NCBI GenBank assembly: GCA_000753455.2
Contig: LM994670.1
Location: 617,182-681,181, forward strand
Length of the DNA: 64,000 nucleotides
Source of the DNA: Clostridium jeddahitimonense
GTDB lineage: Bacteria > Bacillota > Clostridia > Clostridiales > Clostridiaceae
Direction: 5' to 3'
Each line of letters opens with the position of its first letter. Positions within the stretch are counted from its first letter, which is position 1. The translations under genes and the position numbers were made by a program. Below, in pieces: positions 45,428 through 53,455 of this stretch. The notes under the pieces were generated by a model. The model saw only the letters and a list, made by a program, of their open reading frames with translations, did no database searches and was not told the DNA's origin.

Positions 45428-45505
45428 ATGAAGTTTCGTTGGAATTGTGGATATGTATTACAGTGTTATAAGTATATTTGTCCTAAATGTAAATCTGGTA
45501 ATTAA
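45428..45505 (+). CDS. Rubredoxin-like zinc-ribbon micro-ORF, possibly a remnant
   Basis: A 25-codon frame with a good GGGAG site 8 bases before ATG. The product, with FRWNCGYVLQC then YICPKCKSGN, has four Cys (C7, C13, C18, C21) and looks like the rubredoxin-like end of rubrerythrins (W.C..CGY ... CP.C), but lacks the first Cys of the CxxC pair. It may be a microprotein or a decayed domain. 45506-45763 is AT-rich with several AACTAGTT/ACTAGT dyads and no other gene. Confidence 0.4.
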   Translation: MKFRWNCGYVLQCYKYICPKCKSGN

Positions 45506-45763
45506 TAATATTAGCAATTTAAATAAGTATGAAAATGATACTAGTATCACTTTAATTACTAGTTGATAAAATAACAGCTATTTCAGTGATGAAAAACTAG
45601 TTATTTGAGTGTAAAAAAACAAGATAACAAAATAATAATAAACTATAATAATATATATAATATATTACGTTAAGTAGTAGCTAATTGGATACTGGTTAAT
45701 AATAGTTTTATAATATTATATAGAAAATAAAAAATAAAATTAAGATAATAATAGGGGTGAGGT

Positions 45764-46402
45764 ATGAGGGAAGAGAAGGTGAGAGAAAATTCAAGATTAA
45801 TACCAGTTGGTGATGGGATATTAAGAAATAAGAAGTTTAATATGGATGTGTATATTTTATTGGACAGTATAAGTCGATGGAACTCTCATGGGGAGGATAA
45901 TTACAGATACATATATGAAGATGATCTTATTGTTTCAACTTTGGCGAAAAAAATAAATATGTCAAGAAGTACATTTAAAAAGATATTAGATGAATTTGAA
46001 AGTAATGAGATAATACAATTTGCAAATTTAGATGAGAGAAATATTTATATATTAAAGGATTGGTATGATAAATATTTATTATTTAGTGGTGACTTCTTAA
46101 AAAAGCTATTACAACTTAAGCATAAGCATTTAATAAAGATATATATAGTTTATTATAAATATAGTAAACATTATGGGAAATGTACCTTAGATCAAAAGAA
46201 GATATTACAGGAAATTGGATTACAATATAATTCTGATAATCTTGCTAAGCTAAGAGAAATAAATAAGGCTTTAATAAATGTTGGATTAATTAAAATTATA
46301 AGGACAACTAAAAGGGAGAACAGAGTCAATAAAACAATTTTACATATAACAGCAGATCCGTATTATGAAACTAGGTTTTATAAAAATGATATAGCACTTT
46401 AA
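45764..46402 (+). CDS. Winged-helix-like protein of unknown function
   Basis: A 212-residue basic cytoplasmic protein. Residues about 50-95 (DLIVSTLAKKINMSRSTFKKILDEFE) form a helix-turn-helix, and a second possible wing domain spans 135-200 (LREINKALINVGLIKIIRTT). The arrangement recalls replication-initiator or DnaD-like winged-helix proteins, but I do not recognise the family. GGGGTGAGG precedes ATG. It is monocistronic. The upstream AT-rich region contains short dyads. Its role as a DNA-binding protein is inference. Confidence 0.55.
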   Translation: MREEKVRENSRLIPVGDGILRNKKFNMDVYILLDSISRWNSHGEDNYRYIYEDDLIVSTLAKKINMSRSTFKKILDEFESNEIIQFANLDERNIYILKDWYDKYLLFSGDFLKKLLQLKHKHLIKIYIVYYKYSKHYGKCTLDQKKILQEIGLQYNSDNLAKLREINKALINVGLIKIIRTTKRENRVNKTILHITADPYYETRFYKNDIAL

Positions 46403-46413
46403 TTTCATATATA

Positions 46414-46446
46414 ATAAAAAAGCCGCTAAATTAGCGGCTCTTTTTT
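46414..46446. terminator. Rho-independent terminator
   Basis: AGCCGCT pairs with AGCGGCT across AAATT, flanked by A and T tracts. It is shared with the convergent kinase gene. Confidence 0.85.
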
Positions 46447-47401
46447 ATGATTCTAAAATTTTCTTATAGTTTAATGGAATTTCATTTCCTGCTAGTTTAT
46501 AAGCTAAAAGTGCAGCACCATGCCATGGTTCAAGTTCCGGTTCTTGTAGCTTGCATTTAAGCCCTGCTTCTTCAATCATCCTTGATAATGGAGCTAATAT
46601 ATGTTTTCCTGCCTTAAATACTCCACCAGTATATGAAACTATAAATTCATCAGTAAATTCTAGTGATTTTGATAATGATTTTATGTGTTTAAATAGATTT
46701 TCAGCAGCTTCTTCAAATATTTTCTTTGAAGCTGGGCATCCTGCTTCTGCTGCTAAAAAGCATACCTTAGATAGGGCTGCAAGCTTAGTTCTATCCTGCT
46801 TTAATTTATTAAATACTATATCTACAATTTCAAAATCATAGTCAATATTATATTCTCTTTCTAAAATATCTACTAAAACAGTTTTTTCATTTCTTCCATC
46901 TTTTTGTTTTGTATATTCATTTATTGTTTTAATACCTATCCAATAAGCACTGGCTTCATCACCGATTCCAGGGCCCCAGCCACCACATCTAGCTAACTTT
47001 CCATATTTATTTCTACCATAGGCTATACTTCCTGTTCCTGCAACTATATTTATTCCAGGTTTGCAAGCCGTACCTGCAGCCCACCCGTTGACTGCATCGT
47101 TATCTATCATATATGGAACTTCTATTATTTCTTTAATAGTTTCATCTATTTTTATCTTATCTTCTTGGCTTTCGCCATAACCTGGAACCCCTGCAAATAT
47201 AAAAGCGATATCTTTTACATTTATATTAGCTTTTTTACAGGCCGTAGTTATATTAGTAGTTATTTCATTTTTTAAACCATCAATACCAACTTGATGAATA
47301 TGAATAGTTGAGCTTTCAGCATCATATACTTTTTCTAATTTGTTATTAACAAGAAGATAACGTGTCTTTGTTCCTCCCCCATCAATACCTAAATAATACA
47401 T
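46445..47401 (-). CDS. N-acetylglucosamine/N-acetylmuramate kinase, BadF/BcrA type
   Basis: A 318-residue ASKHA-fold kinase with LGIDGGGTKTRYLL (phosphate 1), AGTGSIAYGR (phosphate 2) and SYTGGVFKAG (adenosine). The GGGTKT start and CGGWGPGIGDEASA segment match the NagK/MurK group, which phosphorylates GlcNAc or MurNAc released from cell wall. GGGGGG precedes ATG. No other sugar gene is adjacent. The choice between GlcNAc and MurNAc cannot be made from sequence. Confidence 0.88.
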   Translation of the reverse strand: MYYLGIDGGGTKTRYLLVNNKLEKVYDAESSTIHIHQVGIDGLKNEITTNITTACKKANINVKDIAFIFAGVPGYGESQEDKIKIDETIKEIIEVPYMIDNDAVNGWAAGTACKPGINIVAGTGSIAYGRNKYGKLARCGGWGPGIGDEASAYWIGIKTINEYTKQKDGRNEKTVLVDILEREYNIDYDFEIVDIVFNKLKQDRTKLAALSKVCFLAAEAGCPASKKIFEEAAENLFKHIKSLSKSLEFTDEFIVSYTGGVFKAGKHILAPLSRMIEEAGLKCKLQEPELEPWHGAALLAYKLAGNEIPLNYKKILES

Positions 47402-47535
47402 TTTATACCCCCCGATAACATCTCATAAATTTAATTAAATTTGCAGTACATATTAATTATATATACAATTTTAACCAAATAAAATAGGAGTATTTATAGT
47501 ATATAGGGTATTAAATTAAAGATATTGCTATATTT

Positions 47536-47733
47536 TTATTGTTTCTTTAGTCTCCAGCTATTACCAAGGGTTTTATCAATTATTTCAAGTTCTGTTTCTG
47601 TGATAATCTTATACATAAACTTATCTGTTTTATGATCATATAACCTTATTTCGATAGAAGTATCCTTATCATAATTTTCACATGATAGGCATACTTCCTT
47701 ACAGTTTGAATCATTAATTTTACATCTACTCAT
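47536..47733 (-). CDS. Small Cys-rich protein of 65 residues
   Basis: The N-terminal half carries four Cys (C4, C11, C15, C18 in CKINDSNCKEVCLSC) that could form a zinc or iron-sulfur site; the C-terminal half is charged (ETELEIIDKTLGNSWRLKKQ). A strong GGGGAGG site lies 8 bases before ATG. I do not recognise the family. It stands alone between the kinase and the zinc-ribbon gene. Confidence 0.65.
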   Translation of the reverse strand: MSRCKINDSNCKEVCLSCENYDKDTSIEIRLYDHKTDKFMYKIITETELEIIDKTLGNSWRLKKQ

Positions 47734-47961
47734 AGTTTGGTTCCTCCCCTAAAATTAAATAATTATTTGCTAATAATTTATATTGATTATATGTGATATA
47801 TTATACCACATTTAGTAATAAAAGATATGTGAATTTTCTATATTCTTTTAAATTTTCTGATAATTTCATGTTTTTGAAATGAAAAATATAAATAGGTTAC
47901 TATTAAATATATCTTCTTTTTGATATAATTATAAAAAATATAAGGATAAGAGAGGGATAAT

Positions 47962-48555
47962 GTGATAAATAGGACTTGTAAACAATGTGGCAAAAAATTT
48001 ACGATTACTGATTCAGAAATTCAGTTTTATAAAAGTAAGGATTTAGAATTGCCGAAAAGATGTAGTGATTGTAGAAAGAAAAATAATAATAGTTCAACTA
48101 AAGAGATTAATAGTAATATAGGAAAAAGTGAAGATAGAAGTAAACATAATAAAAATAAGAAAAATATATTTACAAGTGTTATAGCTGGATTATTAGTAAT
48201 TTTAGCTTTATTTATAGGTAAAGTATTTAATGTTGATATATCAAGTTTATGGCAAGATACTAATTATACCAAGGAACAGAGTGTATCTTCTCTTCAATTT
48301 AGAAATGAAAAGTTTTTAGAGGATCATTTTGTTAAGCATGGAAATGAGTTTGGATATAGTACTAAAGAAGAGTATTTAGCAGGAGCAAATAAGGTAATTA
48401 GTTCGTCATCATCATTGCATAAGCAAGAAGGAGAAGATGGAGACGATATCTATTATGATAAGAACAGTAATGAAATAGTGTTTGTATCAGGGGATGGATA
48501 TATAAGAACATATTTTAGGCCAAGTGAAGGTATAGATTACTATAATAGACAGTAA
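47962..48555 (+). CDS. Zinc ribbon, membrane anchor and toxin-like C-terminal domain
   Basis: A 197-residue protein starting at GTG. Residues 6-38 form a zinc ribbon (CKQCGKKF and CSDCRKK). A polar basic linker leads to one membrane helix (about 69-90), and a C-terminal domain of about 85 residues follows with FLEDHFVKHGNEFGYSTKEEY, DGDDIYYD and DGYIRTYFRPSEG. That domain resembles C-terminal nuclease modules of polymorphic toxins (BECR type) from memory; a homologous non-toxic domain is also possible. GAGGG precedes the GTG. No immunity gene is visible. Confidence 0.6.
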   Translation: MINRTCKQCGKKFTITDSEIQFYKSKDLELPKRCSDCRKKNNNSSTKEINSNIGKSEDRSKHNKNKKNIFTSVIAGLLVILALFIGKVFNVDISSLWQDTNYTKEQSVSSLQFRNEKFLEDHFVKHGNEFGYSTKEEYLAGANKVISSSSSLHKQEGEDGDDIYYDKNSNEIVFVSGDGYIRTYFRPSEGIDYYNRQ

Positions 48556-48609
48556 ATTAATAAGAACATAGTGGTGATTTATAAGTAAAAAATAATATTT
48601 ATTAAAGGT

Positions 48610-48633
48610 ATAGCTAGCAATTTTGCTAGCTAT
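48610..48633. terminator. Terminator-like hairpin
   Basis: ATAGCTAGC pairs with GCTAGCTAT (9 bp, loop AATTTT) between the convergent zinc-ribbon gene and the small minus-strand gene. The tail is TATTTAT. Confidence 0.6.
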
Positions 48634-48761
48634 TATTTATATACAGGATAATCATTGAATCTGTACATTTCTTTTTTCCAACTATGTAGTCTTTCCCATG
48701 TTGGCTCTACCCCTAATACTTTACATGCTTTTATAAAATCTCCTAAGATATATATACTCAT
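48633..48761 (-). CDS. Small protein of 42 residues
   Basis: A short gene with an excellent AAGGAG site 10 bases before ATG. The product begins MSIYILGDFIKACKVLGVEP and is amphipathic and Trp-containing (WERLHSW). It ends at a hairpin that can act as terminator. I do not recognise it; the coding call rests on the ribosome site and sensible composition. The rest of 48762-48994 is AT-rich with no gene seen. Confidence 0.55.
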   Translation of the reverse strand: MSIYILGDFIKACKVLGVEPTWERLHSWKKEMYRFNDYPVYK

Positions 48762-48994
48762 TTGAAAAATCTCCTTTACAATTAACATTTACTTTATATA
48801 TTTATACTTATGTTTATGAGTAAATATGCTTAAATATAATAAATTATTTAATTGTTAAAAATATTTAACAATTTTTAATATAAGTTAAGTATTTACAAAA
48901 AAAATATGTGGATATATCATATATTTAATGCAAATAATAACAAGGTAAAATATAGAAATAAAAAAACAAAAAGTTAAGAAAGTGGAGTTGACAT

Positions 48995-50608
48995 ATGAGT
49001 AGTTTTGAAATTTTTACTGGAATTTTTGGAGGCTTAGGTCTATTCTTATACGGAATGAAGCTAATGAGTGATGGACTAGAAAATGCAGCAGGAGAAAAGC
49101 TTAAAGGGATTTTAGAAAAGGTTACTTCTAATAGGTTTGTTGGTGTTTTAGTTGGGGCAATTGTTACATCTATAATTCAAAGTTCCAGTGCGACAACTGT
49201 AATGGTAGTTAGTTTTGTTAATGCTGGATTGATGTCTTTGGTACAAGCCGTTGGGGTTATAATGGGAGCAAATATTGGAACGACAATAACAGCACAAATG
49301 GTTTCTCTTGACTTAGATAGCATTGCTCCAATATTTATAGGAATAGGGGCAATTTTAATTATTGCTGCAAAGAAGAAGAGAGTTAAAGATATTGCATGTA
49401 TAGCGCTTGGGTTTGGAATATTGTTTTTAGGTATGGGGACTATGTCGGCAGCAATGAAGCCAGTGGCTGAAATGCCTGCTTTTAGTGAGTTTATTGTAGT
49501 TGTTGGAAACAATGCAATACTAGGCTTACTTACAGGGTTAATAATGACTGCAATAGTACAAAGTTCATCAGCTACAACAGGTATACTAGTAGCTTTAGCA
49601 GCTACAGGAGCAATTGATATGAGATTAGCTTTTCCAGTAATTCTTGGATGTAATATTGGAACATGCGTTACAGCACTATTAGCTTCAGTGGGAGCAAATA
49701 GAATTGCTAAAAAGGCAGCCCTTATGCATTTATTTTTCAATATATTCGGTGCAATTATATTTTTACCTTTTATATACAAGGTTACGAATTTAGTTGAAGC
49801 TATTAGTCCTGGCAACGTAGCTAGGCAAGTAGCTAATGCACATACAATATTTAATGTTGTTGTAACAATAGTAATGTTCCCACTGGCAGGGTACTTGGTA
49901 AAGTTAGTTAATTTTATTCTTCCAGGGGGCTTAGCAGTAGAGAAAAAAGGTGCAATTTATCTTGATAAACAATTTTTAGATACACCTATGATAGCTAGTG
50001 GACAAGTTGCAAAAGAGACAGTTAGAATGGCAGAGTTTGCAAGAGATAATTTTGTTCTTTCTATGACGGCATTTTTAGAAGGCAGTCAAGAATATATTGA
50101 TAAAGTTTATAATAATGAAGAGATAATTAATAATGTAGAAAAAGAAATCACAGATTATTTAATTGAACTTTCTCAACATAACTTACCAGAAGAAGATTCA
50201 AGGGTGATAAGTGAAACTTATCACACAATTAATGATATAGAAAGAATAGGAGACCATGCAACAAATATAGTAGAACTTGCAAGTGGTAGAATAGAAAATA
50301 AACTTGAGTTATCTAACGAGGCATTAAATGAAATAAAAGAAATATATAATAAAACATTAGAATCAGTAAATTTATCAATAAGAAATTATTCTAATAATAA
50401 TTTAATTGATTTAAATGATATAGAATTTATTGAGGATGAAATTGACTCTTTAGAAAGAAACTTTAGAGTTAATAATATTAAGAGATTAAATGCTAAGCAA
50501 TGCACGGCAGATTCTGGTATAATTTTCTTTGACCTATTATCTAACTTAGAAAGAATAGGAGATCATGCTAATAATATTGCTAGGGCAAGGGAGAAGGTCC
50601 TTAAATAA
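48995..50608 (+). CDS. Na+/phosphate cotransporter family protein with PhoU-like domain
   Basis: A 537-residue protein. The membrane part (about 1-310) holds two inverted Na_Pi_cotrans repeats, each with the QSSSATT sodium/phosphate motif (IIQSSSATTVMV and IVQSSSATTGIL). The C-terminal 200 residues form a cytoplasmic PhoU-like helical domain with two ERIGDHATNI/ERIGDHANNI metal-binding motifs. It imports or exports phosphate under control of the PhoU-like domain. GGAG precedes ATG. Monocistronic, with a clear terminator. Confidence 0.94.
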   Translation: MSSFEIFTGIFGGLGLFLYGMKLMSDGLENAAGEKLKGILEKVTSNRFVGVLVGAIVTSIIQSSSATTVMVVSFVNAGLMSLVQAVGVIMGANIGTTITAQMVSLDLDSIAPIFIGIGAILIIAAKKKRVKDIACIALGFGILFLGMGTMSAAMKPVAEMPAFSEFIVVVGNNAILGLLTGLIMTAIVQSSSATTGILVALAATGAIDMRLAFPVILGCNIGTCVTALLASVGANRIAKKAALMHLFFNIFGAIIFLPFIYKVTNLVEAISPGNVARQVANAHTIFNVVVTIVMFPLAGYLVKLVNFILPGGLAVEKKGAIYLDKQFLDTPMIASGQVAKETVRMAEFARDNFVLSMTAFLEGSQEYIDKVYNNEEIINNVEKEITDYLIELSQHNLPEEDSRVISETYHTINDIERIGDHATNIVELASGRIENKLELSNEALNEIKEIYNKTLESVNLSIRNYSNNNLIDLNDIEFIEDEIDSLERNFRVNNIKRLNAKQCTADSGIIFFDLLSNLERIGDHANNIARAREKVLK

Positions 50609-50645
50609 AATTAATGTCATAAGAAGATAGTAGAATAATACGAGG

Positions 50646-50678
50646 ATAGCCTAAACGATTTTGTTTAGGCTATTTTTA
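50646..50678 (+). terminator. Rho-independent terminator
   Basis: ATAGCCTAAAC pairs with GTTTAGGCTAT (11 bp), then TTTTT. The rest of the gap to 50897 is AT-rich with no gene seen. Confidence 0.9.
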
Positions 50679-50897
50679 CATTGTGAGATGAGTAAATACA
50701 AGAAAACATAATAATAAATACATAAATTTATAGCTATATTTTTGTAGAACTTTAGAAACAAAGTTCATTTAAGAAGGATATAATTACCTTTAACATGATT
50801 TATAAAAGTTGTTATAATAATGTCTAAACAAGAGAAAAGATATAAGTTGTTTATATTTGGGGAAATATATTTCAAATTATAGTATGGAGATGAAAAT

Positions 50898-51692
50898 ATG
50901 GAATGTTATAAGGTTTTAGACGTTGATGAAAATGCAACTATGGAAGAAATCAAAGAAGCTTATGAGAATAAGGTGAAACAATTTAGAGAAGAAATCAAAG
51001 ATGAAAGAAGAGCAAAGAAATTTATAGAAGTATTTGATAAAGCTTATGAAGAAATAAAATTAGAAAGAGAAAATACTCAGAATCAACAAACTATGATTAT
51101 GAATATTAATGATACAGCTTTAAAGAATTATCAAAAGAATGATTTTGATAAAGTAGAAGAGCGTAATTATGTTTTTAGAAGAGATGAGATTGATGAAGAG
51201 GAAGGAAATTTTATAATTACTAAAGAAAAAAGAAAATCATATTCTAAAAAGTCATCATCAAAGAATAAAAAAAATAGTAAGAAGGCATCTGAAAATAAGG
51301 ATAAAGATAGATCAAAAGAAAAAAGTAAAAATGAATCTAATAAGAAGGTAGTGATTAAGAAGAAAAAGGAAAGCTCTTCTATAGGTACAATAATTAAATT
51401 GCCATTTAAAATAGTAGTATTTCCAGTAATAATTGTTTTATCCATAATTTTATTTTTATGCAAGATATTAAGCTTAATGTCTTGGATTGCATCTAAGGTT
51501 ATAATGATAGCTTCAATAGCTGGAGCATCTATTCATGGATATCAAGTTTATATTGGACATGCTATTCAATATAAGATATTTATTTTATGTGCTATAGGAT
51601 TTATAGTTGCTTTATTTTTACCTTCTATATTAAATATACTTCCTAATATATTGGAAGGTATAAATAATAGATTAAAAAGATTTGTTTTTTAG
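50898..51692 (+). CDS. J-domain-like membrane protein lacking HPD
   Basis: A 264-residue protein. Residues 1-58 resemble a DnaJ J-domain (ECYKVLDVDENATMEEIKEAY) but the loop that should carry HPD reads NKVKQF, so stimulation of DnaK is unlikely. Residues 110-160 are extremely Lys/Ser-rich (KKSSSKNKKNSKKAS). Two to three membrane helices occupy about 165-245. It may be a structural or membrane-tethering relative of DnaJ. GGAG precedes ATG by 8 bases. Confidence 0.7.
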   Translation: MECYKVLDVDENATMEEIKEAYENKVKQFREEIKDERRAKKFIEVFDKAYEEIKLERENTQNQQTMIMNINDTALKNYQKNDFDKVEERNYVFRRDEIDEEEGNFIITKEKRKSYSKKSSSKNKKNSKKASENKDKDRSKEKSKNESNKKVVIKKKKESSSIGTIIKLPFKIVVFPVIIVLSIILFLCKILSLMSWIASKVIMIASIAGASIHGYQVYIGHAIQYKIFILCAIGFIVALFLPSILNILPNILEGINNRLKRFVF

Positions 51693-51738
51693 GTTAGTAA
51701 ATTTAGTTAACCATATTACAACTTGGAAGTATAACGAT

Positions 51739-51766
51739 AAAAAAGAACCTTAATAGGTTCTTTTTT
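51739..51766 (+). terminator. Rho-independent terminator
   Basis: AAAAGAACCT pairs with AGGTTCTTTT across TAAT, with a T6 run. Confidence 0.88.
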
Positions 51767-51914
51767 GTTTGAGAAATATAAATTAAATATATATTATTTT
51801 CAAAAATTAAAAATCTATTGACTTAGAGTATAGGCAAAGTAGTAATATGGATAAGGATGGAAAAATTTAAATCATTAGTGCTTGAGAATATATGACGAGG
51901 GGGATGAGAGGTTA

Positions 51915-53294
51915 ATGTTTAAATTTAAAGTTGATTTGATTAAAGACAAAAATATATTAAAAGCTTTAATATTATTTGCAATTCCAATATTTATTTCAAA
52001 CGTATTCCAACAGATGTATAACACAATGGATACAATGATAATAGGTAATGTGTTAGGAGATAAATCATTAGCAGCTATAGGCGCTTGTGGAGCTGTTTAT
52101 GAATTGCTTATAGGGTTTGCCTTAGGAATTGGAAATGGATTAAGTATAGTAGTTGCTAGAGCTTATGGATCTAAAGATGAAAAGTTACTTAAAAAGTCAG
52201 TTACAGGTTCATTAGTTATCGGAGCAATTGTAACAGTAGTTATTATGATTATATCAGCACTATTTTTATATCCATTATTAGAGCTATTAAATACACCGGC
52301 CAACATTATTAAAGAATCATATTCGTATATTTCAGTTATTACTTTATTTGTAGGGGTAATGTTTGCTTATAATTTATTTGCTGGTTTATTAAGAGCTATA
52401 GGTAATAGTGTGATGCCTCTAATATTTTTAATTATTTCATCAGTAATAAATGTAGTTTTAGATTTAGTATTTATTACTCAATTTAATATGGGGATTGCTG
52501 GAGCTGCAGTAGCGACAGTTATCGCTCAAGGTATATCAGCAATTCTATGTGTTATTTATATAATTAAGAAATGTCCAATACTTATTCCAGATAAAGAATG
52601 CTTTAAGGTTGAGAAAGAATTATATAAAGAATTAGCTGGCCAAGGGTTATCAATGGGATTAATGTTATGTATTGTATCAACAGGAACAGTTATTCTACAA
52701 ACTGCTATAAATGGATTAGGATATTTAACTATAGCTGGACATACAGCAGCTAGAAAACTTAATAGTTTTTGTACTATGCCTGTAGCAACTATGAGCTTAG
52801 CTTTATCTACATTTGTCTCTCAAAATAAGGGGGCAGAAAAATATGAAAGGATACGTAAAGGCGTAAAAATAGCAAATATAATGTCTATTTGCTGGGGAGT
52901 AATAATAACTGTAGTTTTACTATTTAGTGCATCTACTTTAGTAAAAATATTATCAGGATCAAGTGAGCCAACTGTTATCGATAATGGAGCTTTATATTTA
53001 ATAATTAATGCACCATTTTATGCAGTACTAGGTATGCTTTTAAATTTAAGGAACTCCCTTCAAGGATTAGGAAAGAAGGTTATTCCATTAGCATCAAGTA
53101 TAATTGAGTTTTTTGGTAAATGTATATTTGTAGCATTATTTATACCAAGTTTAAAATATATTGGTGTTATCGTGTGTGAACCGATTATTTGGTGCTTTAT
53201 GTTAGTACAATTATCATATTCATTTTATAAAAATCCATTAATACGTGGATATAAAAATGAGGTAAATGTATTGAATGAGGTAGGTAATAACTAG
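51915..53294 (+). CDS. MATE family efflux transporter (second)
   Basis: A 459-residue protein with twelve predicted helices. NVFQQMYNTMDTMIIGNVLG and ALGIGNGLSIVVARAYGSKD are typical of the NorM/DinF-like MATE branch. It is a different branch from the MepA-like gene at 4940. The ATG at 51915 is chosen because GAGAGG lies just upstream; the longer TTG-initiated frame is less likely. Substrate unknown. Confidence 0.9.
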   Translation: MFKFKVDLIKDKNILKALILFAIPIFISNVFQQMYNTMDTMIIGNVLGDKSLAAIGACGAVYELLIGFALGIGNGLSIVVARAYGSKDEKLLKKSVTGSLVIGAIVTVVIMIISALFLYPLLELLNTPANIIKESYSYISVITLFVGVMFAYNLFAGLLRAIGNSVMPLIFLIISSVINVVLDLVFITQFNMGIAGAAVATVIAQGISAILCVIYIIKKCPILIPDKECFKVEKELYKELAGQGLSMGLMLCIVSTGTVILQTAINGLGYLTIAGHTAARKLNSFCTMPVATMSLALSTFVSQNKGAEKYERIRKGVKIANIMSICWGVIITVVLLFSASTLVKILSGSSEPTVIDNGALYLIINAPFYAVLGMLLNLRNSLQGLGKKVIPLASSIIEFFGKCIFVALFIPSLKYIGVIVCEPIIWCFMLVQLSYSFYKNPLIRGYKNEVNVLNEVGNN

Positions 53295-53301
53295 ATTTAA
53301 A

Positions 53302-53331
53302 AGTACAGATAGAAATATCTGTACTTTTTTA
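53302..53331 (+). terminator. Rho-independent terminator
   Basis: AGTACAGATA pairs with TATCTGTACT (10 bp) with a GAAA tetraloop and a T6 run. Confidence 0.9.
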
Positions 53332-53455
53332 TTTAAAAAGGGGATGGTCATTTTTTTACTTTATACGTATAATAATTACAGGTTATTAAAAATTAGTTTT
53401 TAATAACATATTTTAAGCTAAAGTTAAGACCAATAATGATGTGGGGGATATTTAA

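Noticed and set aside
49177..49815. Open frame of 212 codons antisense to the Na/Pi transporter
   Set aside because: It is an Ala/Ile-rich shadow of the QSSSAT repeats with no ribosome site.
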